Assembly (NCBI GenBank): GCA_042095695.1
Contig: JBELMP010000029.1
Coordinates: forward strand, 1 to 19,498
DNA from: Maricaulis sp042095695
Lineage (GTDB): Bacteria; Pseudomonadota; Alphaproteobacteria; Caulobacterales; Maricaulaceae
Reading direction: 5' to 3'
DNA length: 19,498 nt
In this document: positions 14,261-19,498 of the stretch, piece by piece
Layout of the letters: each line of letters starts with the position of its first letter
How positions within the stretch are numbered: the stretch's first letter is position 1
Program-made: the position numbers and the translations under genes
The notes under the pieces: generated by a model
Database searches by the model: none
What the model was told of the DNA's origin: nothing
The model's input: only the letters and a program-made list of their open reading frames with translations

Positions 14261-14332
14261 GTGTTGGCGGTCTAGCGCCGCTTTCGACATGCTGCAAGAG
14301 CACAATGCTTGGGCAGGCGGGACGACAGTGCG

Positions 14333-15010
14333 CTAGCGCTTGATCGCCATGAGGACACCATCACCAATCGAGGTGAACGCCATATCGACCCGGGCATCAT
14401 CTCGGATCTTCTCGGCAAGTTCATAAAGCGCTGCGGTATCCCGGTCTCCTTCGCGCTTGCGCGGATCAGCGACATCACCCGACCAGAGCACATTGTCGAA
14501 CAGGAACAGCCCGCCCTGCCGAAGAAGTTTCAGCCCCGACTCGTAATAGGCATCATAATTTGCCTTGTCCGCATCGATGAAAATCATGTCGGCCTGGCCA
14601 GGTATTTCGGCGGCCAATTGCTCGGCCGTCTGCGTTGCGTCGCCCTCGCGCATATCAACCAGATCGGTCACCCCGGCCTGGTCCCAGAACCGCCGGGCCT
14701 GGCGGAAATAGTCGGCGTTGATATCGCAGGCATAAAGGCGGGCCTCAGCCCCGTGCAACGCCTTCATGGTGAGCAGGGTGGCCAAGGAGGAATAGCCTGT
14801 GAAGACGCCAATCTCGACGGCGATGCGTGCATTCACCAGGCGGGCGCACAATTGCAGGAAAGCGCCCTGCTCGGGCGAGATCTGCATCCGCGCGATCTGC
14901 CCCATATTGTCGGTGAAGCGCCGACAGGCCTCCAGAGCGGGATGCTCGGGCCGGTTGGCATTGCGCACATAGGCGGTGAGGGTTTCGTCTAGACCGATGG
15001 AACTGGACAT
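14333..15010 (-). CDS. Class I SAM-dependent O-methyltransferase (CCoAOMT-like)
   Basis: This is a 225-residue cytoplasmic methyltransferase of the caffeoyl-CoA O-methyltransferase/YrrM type, dependent on S-adenosylmethionine and probably a divalent metal. Seen: AVEIGVFTGYSSLATLL (64-80, SAM motif I), LYACDINADYF (92-102, motif II acid), MIFIDADKANYDAYY (142-156) with metal/catalytic Asp146, and FLFDNVLWSGDV with Asp172-Asn173. The acceptor is unknown; bacterial members methylate catechols or tRNA uridine derivatives. AGGAGG precedes the ATG. It starts 33 bp after zapE and ends 114 bp before mdh, so it is probably cotranscribed with zapE. It interrupts the common zapE-mdh adjacency. Confidence 0.9.
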   Translation of the reverse strand: MSSSIGLDETLTAYVRNANRPEHPALEACRRFTDNMGQIARMQISPEQGAFLQLCARLVNARIAVEIGVFTGYSSLATLLTMKALHGAEARLYACDINADYFRQARRFWDQAGVTDLVDMREGDATQTAEQLAAEIPGQADMIFIDADKANYDAYYESGLKLLRQGGLFLFDNVLWSGDVADPRKREGDRDTAALYELAEKIRDDARVDMAFTSIGDGVLMAIKR

Positions 15011-15043
15011 TGAGGGCCTCCTGATCTGACCCCAGACCTAGTC

Positions 15044-16183
15044 CTATTTCTGAACTTCGGCCACCCGGCGTTCTGCGGCGAGATAATCATGCGAGCGCAT
15101 TTCAATCAGTCGCGACGCGGTACGCTCGAATTCAAACGCCCCATCGCCGGAGGGATAAAGATCCTGCGGCTCCGCATCGGCACTCATCACCAGCTTGGTC
15201 TTCGCCTCGTAAAGCGCATCTATCAGGGTAACGAAACGCTTGGCCTCATTGCGCTTATCGGTCGTCATTCGCGGCGTGTTGTCCAGCAGCACGGTATGAA
15301 AACGCGCCGCGATCGCCAGATAGTCCGCCGGCCCCAAAGGTCGCGCGCATAATTCTTCAAATCTGAACCGGGCGACGCCGGCGGCCTCGCGCTCGATGCG
15401 CAGCATGCGGCCCTGGACCTCAATCTGACAGGTTTGCGGTACCGCACCCTGGGTTAGTCTTTCCCATGCATCATCCATGGCAAGCTCCGCATCGGCATTG
15501 AGCGGGCAGTAATAGACCGGCGCCGCCTCGAGCTGACGGAGCCGATAATCCGTGCCGCCATCAAGTTCGAACAATTCGACGCGGGACTTCAGAAAATCGA
15601 TAAAGGGCAGGAAGAGCTGACGGTTGATCCCGTCCTTATAGAGGTCATCGGGATGCCGATTGGAGGTCGCGACGACCACGAGCCCCTCGGCAAACAAGGC
15701 TTCGAACAACCGCCCGAGAATCATCGCATCAGCAATATCGCTGACCTGGAACTCGTCGAAGCAGAGCAGGCGCGCCTCGCGGATGAGACCCCGTGCGACC
15801 GGTGGAATGGGATCATCGCCAGCGCCTTTGACATAGTCTTTCTGGCGTTTGCGCTGCCCCGGCGTCAGGGCGCGCCATTCACCGATACGCGCATGCACAT
15901 CCTGCATGAATTCGTGGAAATGGACCCGGCGGCGCGGTGAGGTCGGCGCATGATCACAGAACAGATCCATCAGCATGGATTTGCCCCGCCCGACACCACC
16001 GTAAAGATAGAGGCCAGTCGGCGCCGGTTTCGGCCTGCCGAAGAGCGACTTTTTGCCCGGCTTCCACGACGTCAGGCGCGTGGCCAGCTCGGTCAGCTTT
16101 TCAGCCGCACGCTCCTGGTCCGCATCCGCAGATAATACGCCGGAGGCCACACGCTCCCGCCAGACTTTGATTGGCGTCCCCAT
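15044..16183 (-). CDS. zapE: Cell division protein ZapE (AFG1-like ATPase)
   Basis: This is a 379-residue AFG1/ZapE-family P-loop ATPase, tied in E. coli to Z-ring dynamics and in mitochondria to protein quality control. It has Walker A GGVGRGKS (62-69), an HFHEFMQDVH segment (about 88-97), Walker B LLCFDEFQVSD (D143, E144), sensor-like VVATSNRHPDDLYKDGINR, and the C-terminal LCARPLGPADYLAIAARFHTVLLDNTPRM that marks this family. In many alphaproteobacteria zapE lies just upstream of mdh, as nearly here. The ATG has no ribosome-binding site, and a promoter-like pair places the RNA start only a few bases upstream, so the transcript may be nearly leaderless. Identification is firm; the cellular role in this organism is inferred. 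Confidence 0.95.
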   Translation of the reverse strand: MGTPIKVWRERVASGVLSADADQERAAEKLTELATRLTSWKPGKKSLFGRPKPAPTGLYLYGGVGRGKSMLMDLFCDHAPTSPRRRVHFHEFMQDVHARIGEWRALTPGQRKRQKDYVKGAGDDPIPPVARGLIREARLLCFDEFQVSDIADAMILGRLFEALFAEGLVVVATSNRHPDDLYKDGINRQLFLPFIDFLKSRVELFELDGGTDYRLRQLEAAPVYYCPLNADAELAMDDAWERLTQGAVPQTCQIEVQGRMLRIEREAAGVARFRFEELCARPLGPADYLAIAARFHTVLLDNTPRMTTDKRNEAKRFVTLIDALYEAKTKLVMSADAEPQDLYPSGDGAFEFERTASRLIEMRSHDYLAAERRVAEVQK

Positions 16184-16192
16184 AGTGTCAGC

Positions 16193-16221
16193 CTAATGGA
16201 GTGATGTTGCGATTGCGTCAA
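16193..16221 (-). promoter_or_regulatory. Candidate zapE promoter, possibly leaderless
   Basis: On the minus strand TTGACG (complement of 16216-16221, 5 of 6 to consensus) is followed after 17 bases by CATTAG (complement of 16193-16198, 3 of 6). A start about 7 bases past the -10 falls at about 16186, three bases from the zapE ATG at 16183. The lack of a Shine-Dalgarno sequence there agrees with leaderless translation. Confidence 0.35.
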
Positions 16222-16233
16222 CGGGCAGGACGG

Positions 16234-16326
16234 TCAGCTCCAGAAACGCCATATCGCGGCCGTCAATCCGGCCAGGGCGACCAGGCAGATACCGATCAGC
16301 CAGGCGGGTTTGTCGACTTCACGCAT
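16234..16326 (-). CDS. 30-residue single-span membrane microprotein
   Basis: I do not recognise this small protein. It reads MREVDKPAW, then a hydrophobic span LIGICLVALAGLTAAIW (about 10-26), then RFWS: a short charged N-terminus, one membrane helix and a basic, aromatic end. Its ATG overlaps the thioesterase stop by 8 bases (ATGCGTGA), the same geometry as bufB/bufC, and GGAG stands 7 bases upstream inside the thioesterase gene. Coupled translation and a clean helix make it more than chance, though a 30-codon frame can arise at random. It could be a membrane tether or regulator for the thioesterase or dehydrogenase. Longer in-frame reading up to 16434 only runs antisense to the thioesterase frame logic and lacks support. 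Confidence 0.5.
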   Translation of the reverse strand: MREVDKPAWLIGICLVALAGLTAAIWRFWS

Positions 16327-16744
16327 GCAAGCGCTCCAGCGCTGTGCGCATTCGGTCCGGCAGGCTGACTGGACGCCGCGATGCCTCATCCACATAAACA
16401 TGGACGAAATGTCCCTGGGCTGCAGGCTCGGCATTCCCTTGGGAAAACAGGCCGAGTTCGTAGCGTACAGAGGAGTTGCCGATCCGGGCGACGCGGAGAC
16501 CGGCCTCTATGATCTCCGGATAGGCAAGTGGCGCGAAATAATTGCAGCCGGTCTCGACGACCAGCCCAATGACCTTGCCCGCATGAATGTCCAGACCTGC
16601 CTCCTCGATCAAGAAGCAATTCACTGCCGTGTCGAAGAATCCATAATAGGTGGCGTTATTCACATGGCCGTAGATATCATTGTCAGACCAGCGTGTTGGC
16701 AGGTCGCGCCAGCATGGATAGGCGTCTCGCATACGTCTTTCCAT
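16319..16744 (-). CDS. Acyl-CoA thioesterase, 4HBT hotdog family
   Basis: This is a 141-residue single-hotdog thioesterase of the 4-hydroxybenzoyl-CoA thioesterase/YbgC/FadM group, which hydrolyses acyl-CoA to acid and CoA in the cytoplasm. The signature TRWSDNDIYGHVNNATYYGFFDTAVN (17-42) has the likely catalytic Asp23 and the GHVNN helix start. ETGCNYFAPLAYPEIIEAGLRVARIGNSSVRYE follows as the usual central strands. Its ATG shares one base with the alcohol dehydrogenase stop (TAATG), with GAGG 10 bases upstream, so the two are coupled. The pairing suggests a shared short-chain alcohol/aldehyde/acyl-CoA route, but the substrate cannot be read from sequence. Confidence 0.9.
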   Translation of the reverse strand: MERRMRDAYPCWRDLPTRWSDNDIYGHVNNATYYGFFDTAVNCFLIEEAGLDIHAGKVIGLVVETGCNYFAPLAYPEIIEAGLRVARIGNSSVRYELGLFSQGNAEPAAQGHFVHVYVDEASRRPVSLPDRMRTALERLHA

Positions 16745-17883
16745 TACAGAACGTCCTCATAGCAGGCCTGCGCCGCTTCCAGTGTCATCTCTCGCGGATT
16801 ATTCACCAGCAGGCGCTTCACCTCCATCGCCTCCTGGGCCAATCGAGGCAGGTCGTTATGGCTGACCCCCACCTGGCTGAGCCGGGTCTCGATACCGACC
16901 ACATCGGCAATGCGCTCCATCTCCTCCACCAGGCCGTCGGTGGACGGGTGAAGATTGAGATGCGAGGCCAGCTCTGCATAAAGCGGGTCGGCGACACCGG
17001 CATTGTAACGCAGGACCGGCGGCAACATGAGTGAGTTGGATAACCCGTGCGGCACGTGGAAGACACCACCCAGCGGATAGGCCAGCGCATGCACAGCACC
17101 CACCGGCGCATTGGCAAAGGCCTGGCCTGCCAAGAGTGCACCCAGCAACATGTCCTCACGGGCCTGTGTGTTCGTCCCATCCAGGCAGGCCGTTTCGATG
17201 GCGCCATGGAGTTTTTTCAACCCAGCCAGGGCCAGCGCGTCGGAGACCGGGTTTTTCTCGATCTTGGACGTGTAGGCCTCGATCGCATGGACCATCGCGT
17301 CAATGCCGGTCGCCGCCGTCGTCGCCCGCGGCAACCCGTAGGTCAGCTCTGCATCCAGCACGGCAAGGTCGGCATAGAGCGCGGGCGCATTAATCCCCAT
17401 CTTGCTGCTTTCGCCGACCGTAATGACCGAGATCGGCGTGACTTCAGAACCAGTACCCGCCGTGGTCGGGATCAGGATCAGTGGCAGGCGGGGACCGGTC
17501 GCATTATTGACCCCATACATGTCCTCCAGACGCTGTTTCGACCCGAGCAGGAGCGCGACCAGCTTTGCCGTGTCCATGGAACTGCCGCCGCCAAGGCCGA
17601 TCACGACTTCAGCGCCGAAGGCGCGTGCACGGTCCTCAGCTTCTAAAATGACCGCCTGGGGCGGGTCCGCGACGACCCCGTCATAGATCTCGACACTGAG
17701 CCCCGCCGCCTCCAGGGCGCCAACGGCACTGTCGATCAAGCCGAATTCGCGAACGCCCTTGTCGGTGACAAGAAAGATCCGCTTGCGATTGGCGATGACC
17801 TGGGCGGCATGGCGATCGAGCTGTTTACAGCTCCCGGCACCCGCCCGGATGTGCGGCACTGTGCGAAAGGCGAATTGAGTCAT
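16744..17883 (-). CDS. Iron-containing alcohol dehydrogenase (group III)
   Basis: This is a 379-residue NAD(P)-linked, metal-dependent alcohol dehydrogenase of the Fe-ADH family. It has the nucleotide-binding GLGGGSSMDTAK (96-107) and PTTAGTGSEVTPISVI (139-154). The metal ligands appear at D195 and H199 (TGIDAMVHAIEAYTS), H265 (GAVHALAYPLGG) and H279 (FHVPHGLSNS). Asp near position 40 (LVTDKGV) follows the first strand. Lactaldehyde/1,3-propanediol or hydroxyacid-type substrates are all possible. AGAGG stands 9 bases before the ATG and a good promoter-like pair lies upstream. It is the first gene of a run with the thioesterase and the small membrane protein, and is divergent from the STAS-like gene. 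Confidence 0.93.
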   Translation of the reverse strand: MTQFAFRTVPHIRAGAGSCKQLDRHAAQVIANRKRIFLVTDKGVREFGLIDSAVGALEAAGLSVEIYDGVVADPPQAVILEAEDRARAFGAEVVIGLGGGSSMDTAKLVALLLGSKQRLEDMYGVNNATGPRLPLILIPTTAGTGSEVTPISVITVGESSKMGINAPALYADLAVLDAELTYGLPRATTAATGIDAMVHAIEAYTSKIEKNPVSDALALAGLKKLHGAIETACLDGTNTQAREDMLLGALLAGQAFANAPVGAVHALAYPLGGVFHVPHGLSNSLMLPPVLRYNAGVADPLYAELASHLNLHPSTDGLVEEMERIADVVGIETRLSQVGVSHNDLPRLAQEAMEVKRLLVNNPREMTLEAAQACYEDVL

Positions 17884-17900
17884 CCCGGCAAACCTCTTTG

Positions 17901-17930
17901 ATAACAGTGTGCTGCCAATTTCTGTTTCAA
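17901..17930 (-). promoter_or_regulatory. Candidate sigma-70 promoter of the alcohol dehydrogenase operon
   Basis: On the minus strand TTGAAA (complement of 17925-17930, 5 of 6) and TGTTAT (complement of 17901-17906, 4 of 6) are 18 bases apart. The start would fall about 10 bases before the dehydrogenase ATG at 17883, which leaves room for only part of the AGAGG site, so the true start may lie slightly further upstream. Confidence 0.35.
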
Positions 17931-18032
17931 ATCAGCACGTAACGCTAATATTGAATCACTGGTCCAAACGCGCATGTTTCAGATATCAGCGCCCCTCCGC
18001 CAACCCCGGAAGAATAGGCAGCCCATCCTTTC

Positions 18033-18416
18033 ATGCCAGTTCGTCTTGAGCTATTGCGCAATAATACGATCATCGCAATGACGTCATCGGGTGATTTGAC
18101 GCGTGCCGAAACGCTGTTCACCTACCAGAAGGTCCGCGAGCTCATGATCGCCAATGACGCGCAGAGCGTCCTGATCGACGCGCGCGATATTGAGGTCGTC
18201 AGCACACCGGAATTCGCCATGGAGTATGTCGAAGCTTTCGTGGACATACTCGAACGGCCCCTTCCCATTGCCTTCATTCCGCCCGTCGGATGGAGTGACG
18301 ACCATTACTCCGCAGGCTGGCAGATGACGCAAAATGTCGCCAATGAGACCGGCGTCTTCAAGACGCCGGAGCTTGCTCTGGACTGGCTGGAGATCAAGCT
18401 GGGAAACTGTGCCTGA
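18033..18416 (+). CDS. Small STAS/SpoIIAA-like cytoplasmic protein
   Basis: This 127-residue soluble protein is most like the short STAS/SpoIIAA-like proteins common in alphaproteobacteria. An N-terminal strand pair (VRLELLRNNTIIAMTSSGDLT) is followed by a helix (RAETLFTYQKVRELMIAN), a strand with SVLIDARDIEVVST (45-58) and a helix EFAMEYVEAFVDIL. Then come IAFIPPVGWSDDHY and a final helix ending DWLEIKLGNCA. Its function is unknown; relatives are small regulatory or lipid-binding modules. No Ser/Thr at the anti-sigma-antagonist position can be assigned with confidence. It is divergent from the alcohol dehydrogenase across 149 bp and convergent with mmsA, with only 22 bp between the stops. 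Confidence 0.5.
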   Translation: MPVRLELLRNNTIIAMTSSGDLTRAETLFTYQKVRELMIANDAQSVLIDARDIEVVSTPEFAMEYVEAFVDILERPLPIAFIPPVGWSDDHYSAGWQMTQNVANETGVFKTPELALDWLEIKLGNCA

Positions 18417-18438
18417 GCCTGACCTCGAACCGAAAACG

Positions 18439-19498
18439 CTATTGCATGGTCGGTATGACAAAAGCCTGGTCAGCGATTTCACCGGACGGCCAGCGCTGGG
18501 TCACAGTCTTGATCTTGGTGAAGAAACGAATCCCGTCCGTGCCATACTGATTGGTATCGGTGAAGGCTGAGCGCTTCCAGCCGCCAAAGGAGTGATAAGC
18601 CACCGGCACCGGGATCGGCACATTGATGCCGACCATGCCGACATTCACCTTGGCAGCGAATTCGCGGGCAGCCAGGCCATTCCGTGTAAAGATCGCGACG
18701 CCATTCCCGTATTGATGCTGGCTGGGCAGGGCGGCGGCCTGCTCAAGATCCTCAGCGCGAACGACCTGGAGCACCGGCCCGAAAATCTCCTCCTGATAGG
18801 AGCTCATGTCCGGGGTCACATTGTCGAACAGGCTCGGACCGATGAAAAAGCCGTTTTCATGCCCTTGCAGGCTGAAACCACGGCCATCGAGCAATAGGTC
18901 AGCGCCTTCCGTCACACCGGTCTCGATCCAGTTTTCGATGGAGGCGCGATGCGCTGCCGACACCACGGGGCCGTAATGGGCGTCCGGGTCGTTCGAAACG
19001 CCAACCTGAAGCTTTTGCGCCTCGTCCTTGATCCGCGCGACGAACTCGTCAGCCGTTGCCTTGCCGACCGGAACGGCTACCGGCAGCGCCATGCAGCGTT
19101 CGCCGGCCGAACCATAAGCCGAACCCAGGAAATCCTTCACGACCTGGTCCATGTCCGCATCCGGCATGATAATGCCGTGGTTCTTGGCGCCCCCCATGGC
19201 CTGGAAACGCTTGCCGTTCGCGGCGCAGGTCGCAGCGATATATTGCGCAATATTGGACGAGCCGACAAAGCTGACGGCTTTGATGTCGTCATGATGAAGC
19301 AAGGCATCCACTGCTTCCTTGTCTCCATGCACGACTTGCAGCACACCCTCGGGCAGGCCGGCCTCCATCCAGAGCTCGGCCAGTCGCACCGGAACCGACG
19401 GGTCTTTCTCCGACGGCTTCAGGATCAGGGCATTACCCGTCGACAAAGCCATGCCCATGAACCACATCGGGATCATGGCCGGGAAGTTGAACGGCGAG
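18439..19498 (-). CDS. mmsA: Methylmalonate-semialdehyde dehydrogenase (CoA-acylating), 5' end outside window
   Basis: This enzyme oxidises methylmalonate semialdehyde (and malonate semialdehyde) to propionyl-CoA or acetyl-CoA in valine, thymine or inositol breakdown. The window holds the C-terminal 352 codons of an enzyme of about 500. The frame is open to the right edge and reads SPFNFPAMIPMWF, the family's TPFNFPAMIP. Counting from that in-window Met, the catalytic Cys lies at 128 (GSAGERCMALPVAVPVG). The family's GGAKNH segment has Asn where other aldehyde dehydrogenases have the general-base Glu, which marks the CoA-acylating branch. The C-terminal NVGMVGINVPIPVPVAYHSFGGWKRSAFTD also fits. 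The apparent Met at 19476 is internal, not a start. It is convergent with the STAS-like gene. Confidence 0.95.
   Translation of the reverse strand, partial: SPFNFPAMIPMWFMGMALSTGNALILKPSEKDPSVPVRLAELWMEAGLPEGVLQVVHGDKEAVDALLHHDDIKAVSFVGSSNIAQYIAATCAANGKRFQAMGGAKNHGIIMPDADMDQVVKDFLGSAYGSAGERCMALPVAVPVGKATADEFVARIKDEAQKLQVGVSNDPDAHYGPVVSAAHRASIENWIETGVTEGADLLLDGRGFSLQGHENGFFIGPSLFDNVTPDMSSYQEEIFGPVLQVVRAEDLEQAAALPSQHQYGNGVAIFTRNGLAAREFAAKVNVGMVGINVPIPVPVAYHSFGGWKRSAFTDTNQYGTDGIRFFTKIKTVTQRWPSGEIADQAFVIPTMQ

Noticed and set aside
14261..14332. Terminator after the O-methyltransferase
   Set aside because: Only a short AGCA/TGCT stem without a U tract is visible, so readthrough into mdh remains possible.
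1..19498. CRISPR array, insertion sequence, integrase or prophage
   Set aside because: Repeats found are short tandem copies of two to four units; no spaced repeat array, transposase, recombinase or terminal inverted repeats were seen.

Overview
The window reads as chromosomal DNA of a GC-rich alphaproteobacterium. A member of the Caulobacterales/Maricaulales side (Hyphomonadaceae or Maricaulaceae-like) is the best guess. The reasons are the zapE, mdh and sucC-sucD genes in one orientation, an LDH-like malate dehydrogenase, an MmsA-type dehydrogenase, and a copper-type bufferin cluster of the kind known from Caulobacter. The genus is inference only.

Almost everything lies on the minus strand, so it is easiest to read from high to low coordinates. 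At the right edge is the C-terminal 352 codons of a CoA-acylating methylmalonate-semialdehyde dehydrogenase (mmsA), facing a small plus-strand STAS/SpoIIAA-like protein. Next comes a tight minus-strand run: iron-type alcohol dehydrogenase, hotdog thioesterase and a 30-residue single-span microprotein, joined by 1- and 8-base overlaps. It is followed by zapE (AFG1-like ATPase), an O-methyltransferase and mdh. mdh closes with a strong intrinsic terminator.

Between mdh and sucC lie about 11 kb that do not belong to the usual alphaproteobacterial mdh-sucC-sucD block. They hold a divergent TspO-like membrane protein, a GNAT acetyltransferase, a membrane-anchored LytTR regulator divergent from a DUF2306 membrane protein, and a PhoD-like lipoprotein phosphatase. 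A complete bufferin cassette follows: a four-cysteine precursor with signal peptide (bufA), an MNIO/DUF692 enzyme (bufB), its DUF2063 partner (bufC) and a DoxX membrane protein. Then come a second DoxX-like protein with a repeat-encoded N-terminal tail, a protein that looks like a degenerate GGDEF-EAL pair, and a GAF-GAF hybrid histidine kinase. Only then do sucC and sucD appear, ended by an intrinsic terminator at positions 168-198; no sucA is in view.

The most interesting system is the bufferin cassette. The family is known, so the cassette itself is not new. What is notable here is the hairpin between bufA and bufB that decides the bufB start, the extra DoxX protein with 15-bp tandem repeats, the absence of a sigma factor/anti-sigma pair in the window, and its place inside a central-metabolism block. 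Secondary points are the degenerate c-di-GMP-type protein beside a hybrid kinase, the membrane LytTR/DUF2306 pair, the coupled 30-aa membrane protein, and several short repeats and palindromes at gene starts and ends. No tRNA, rRNA, CRISPR array, insertion sequence or integrase was found. No gene-free stretch exceeds 300 bases; the longest, 12415-12635 and 1-224, hold only promoter-like or terminator sequence.
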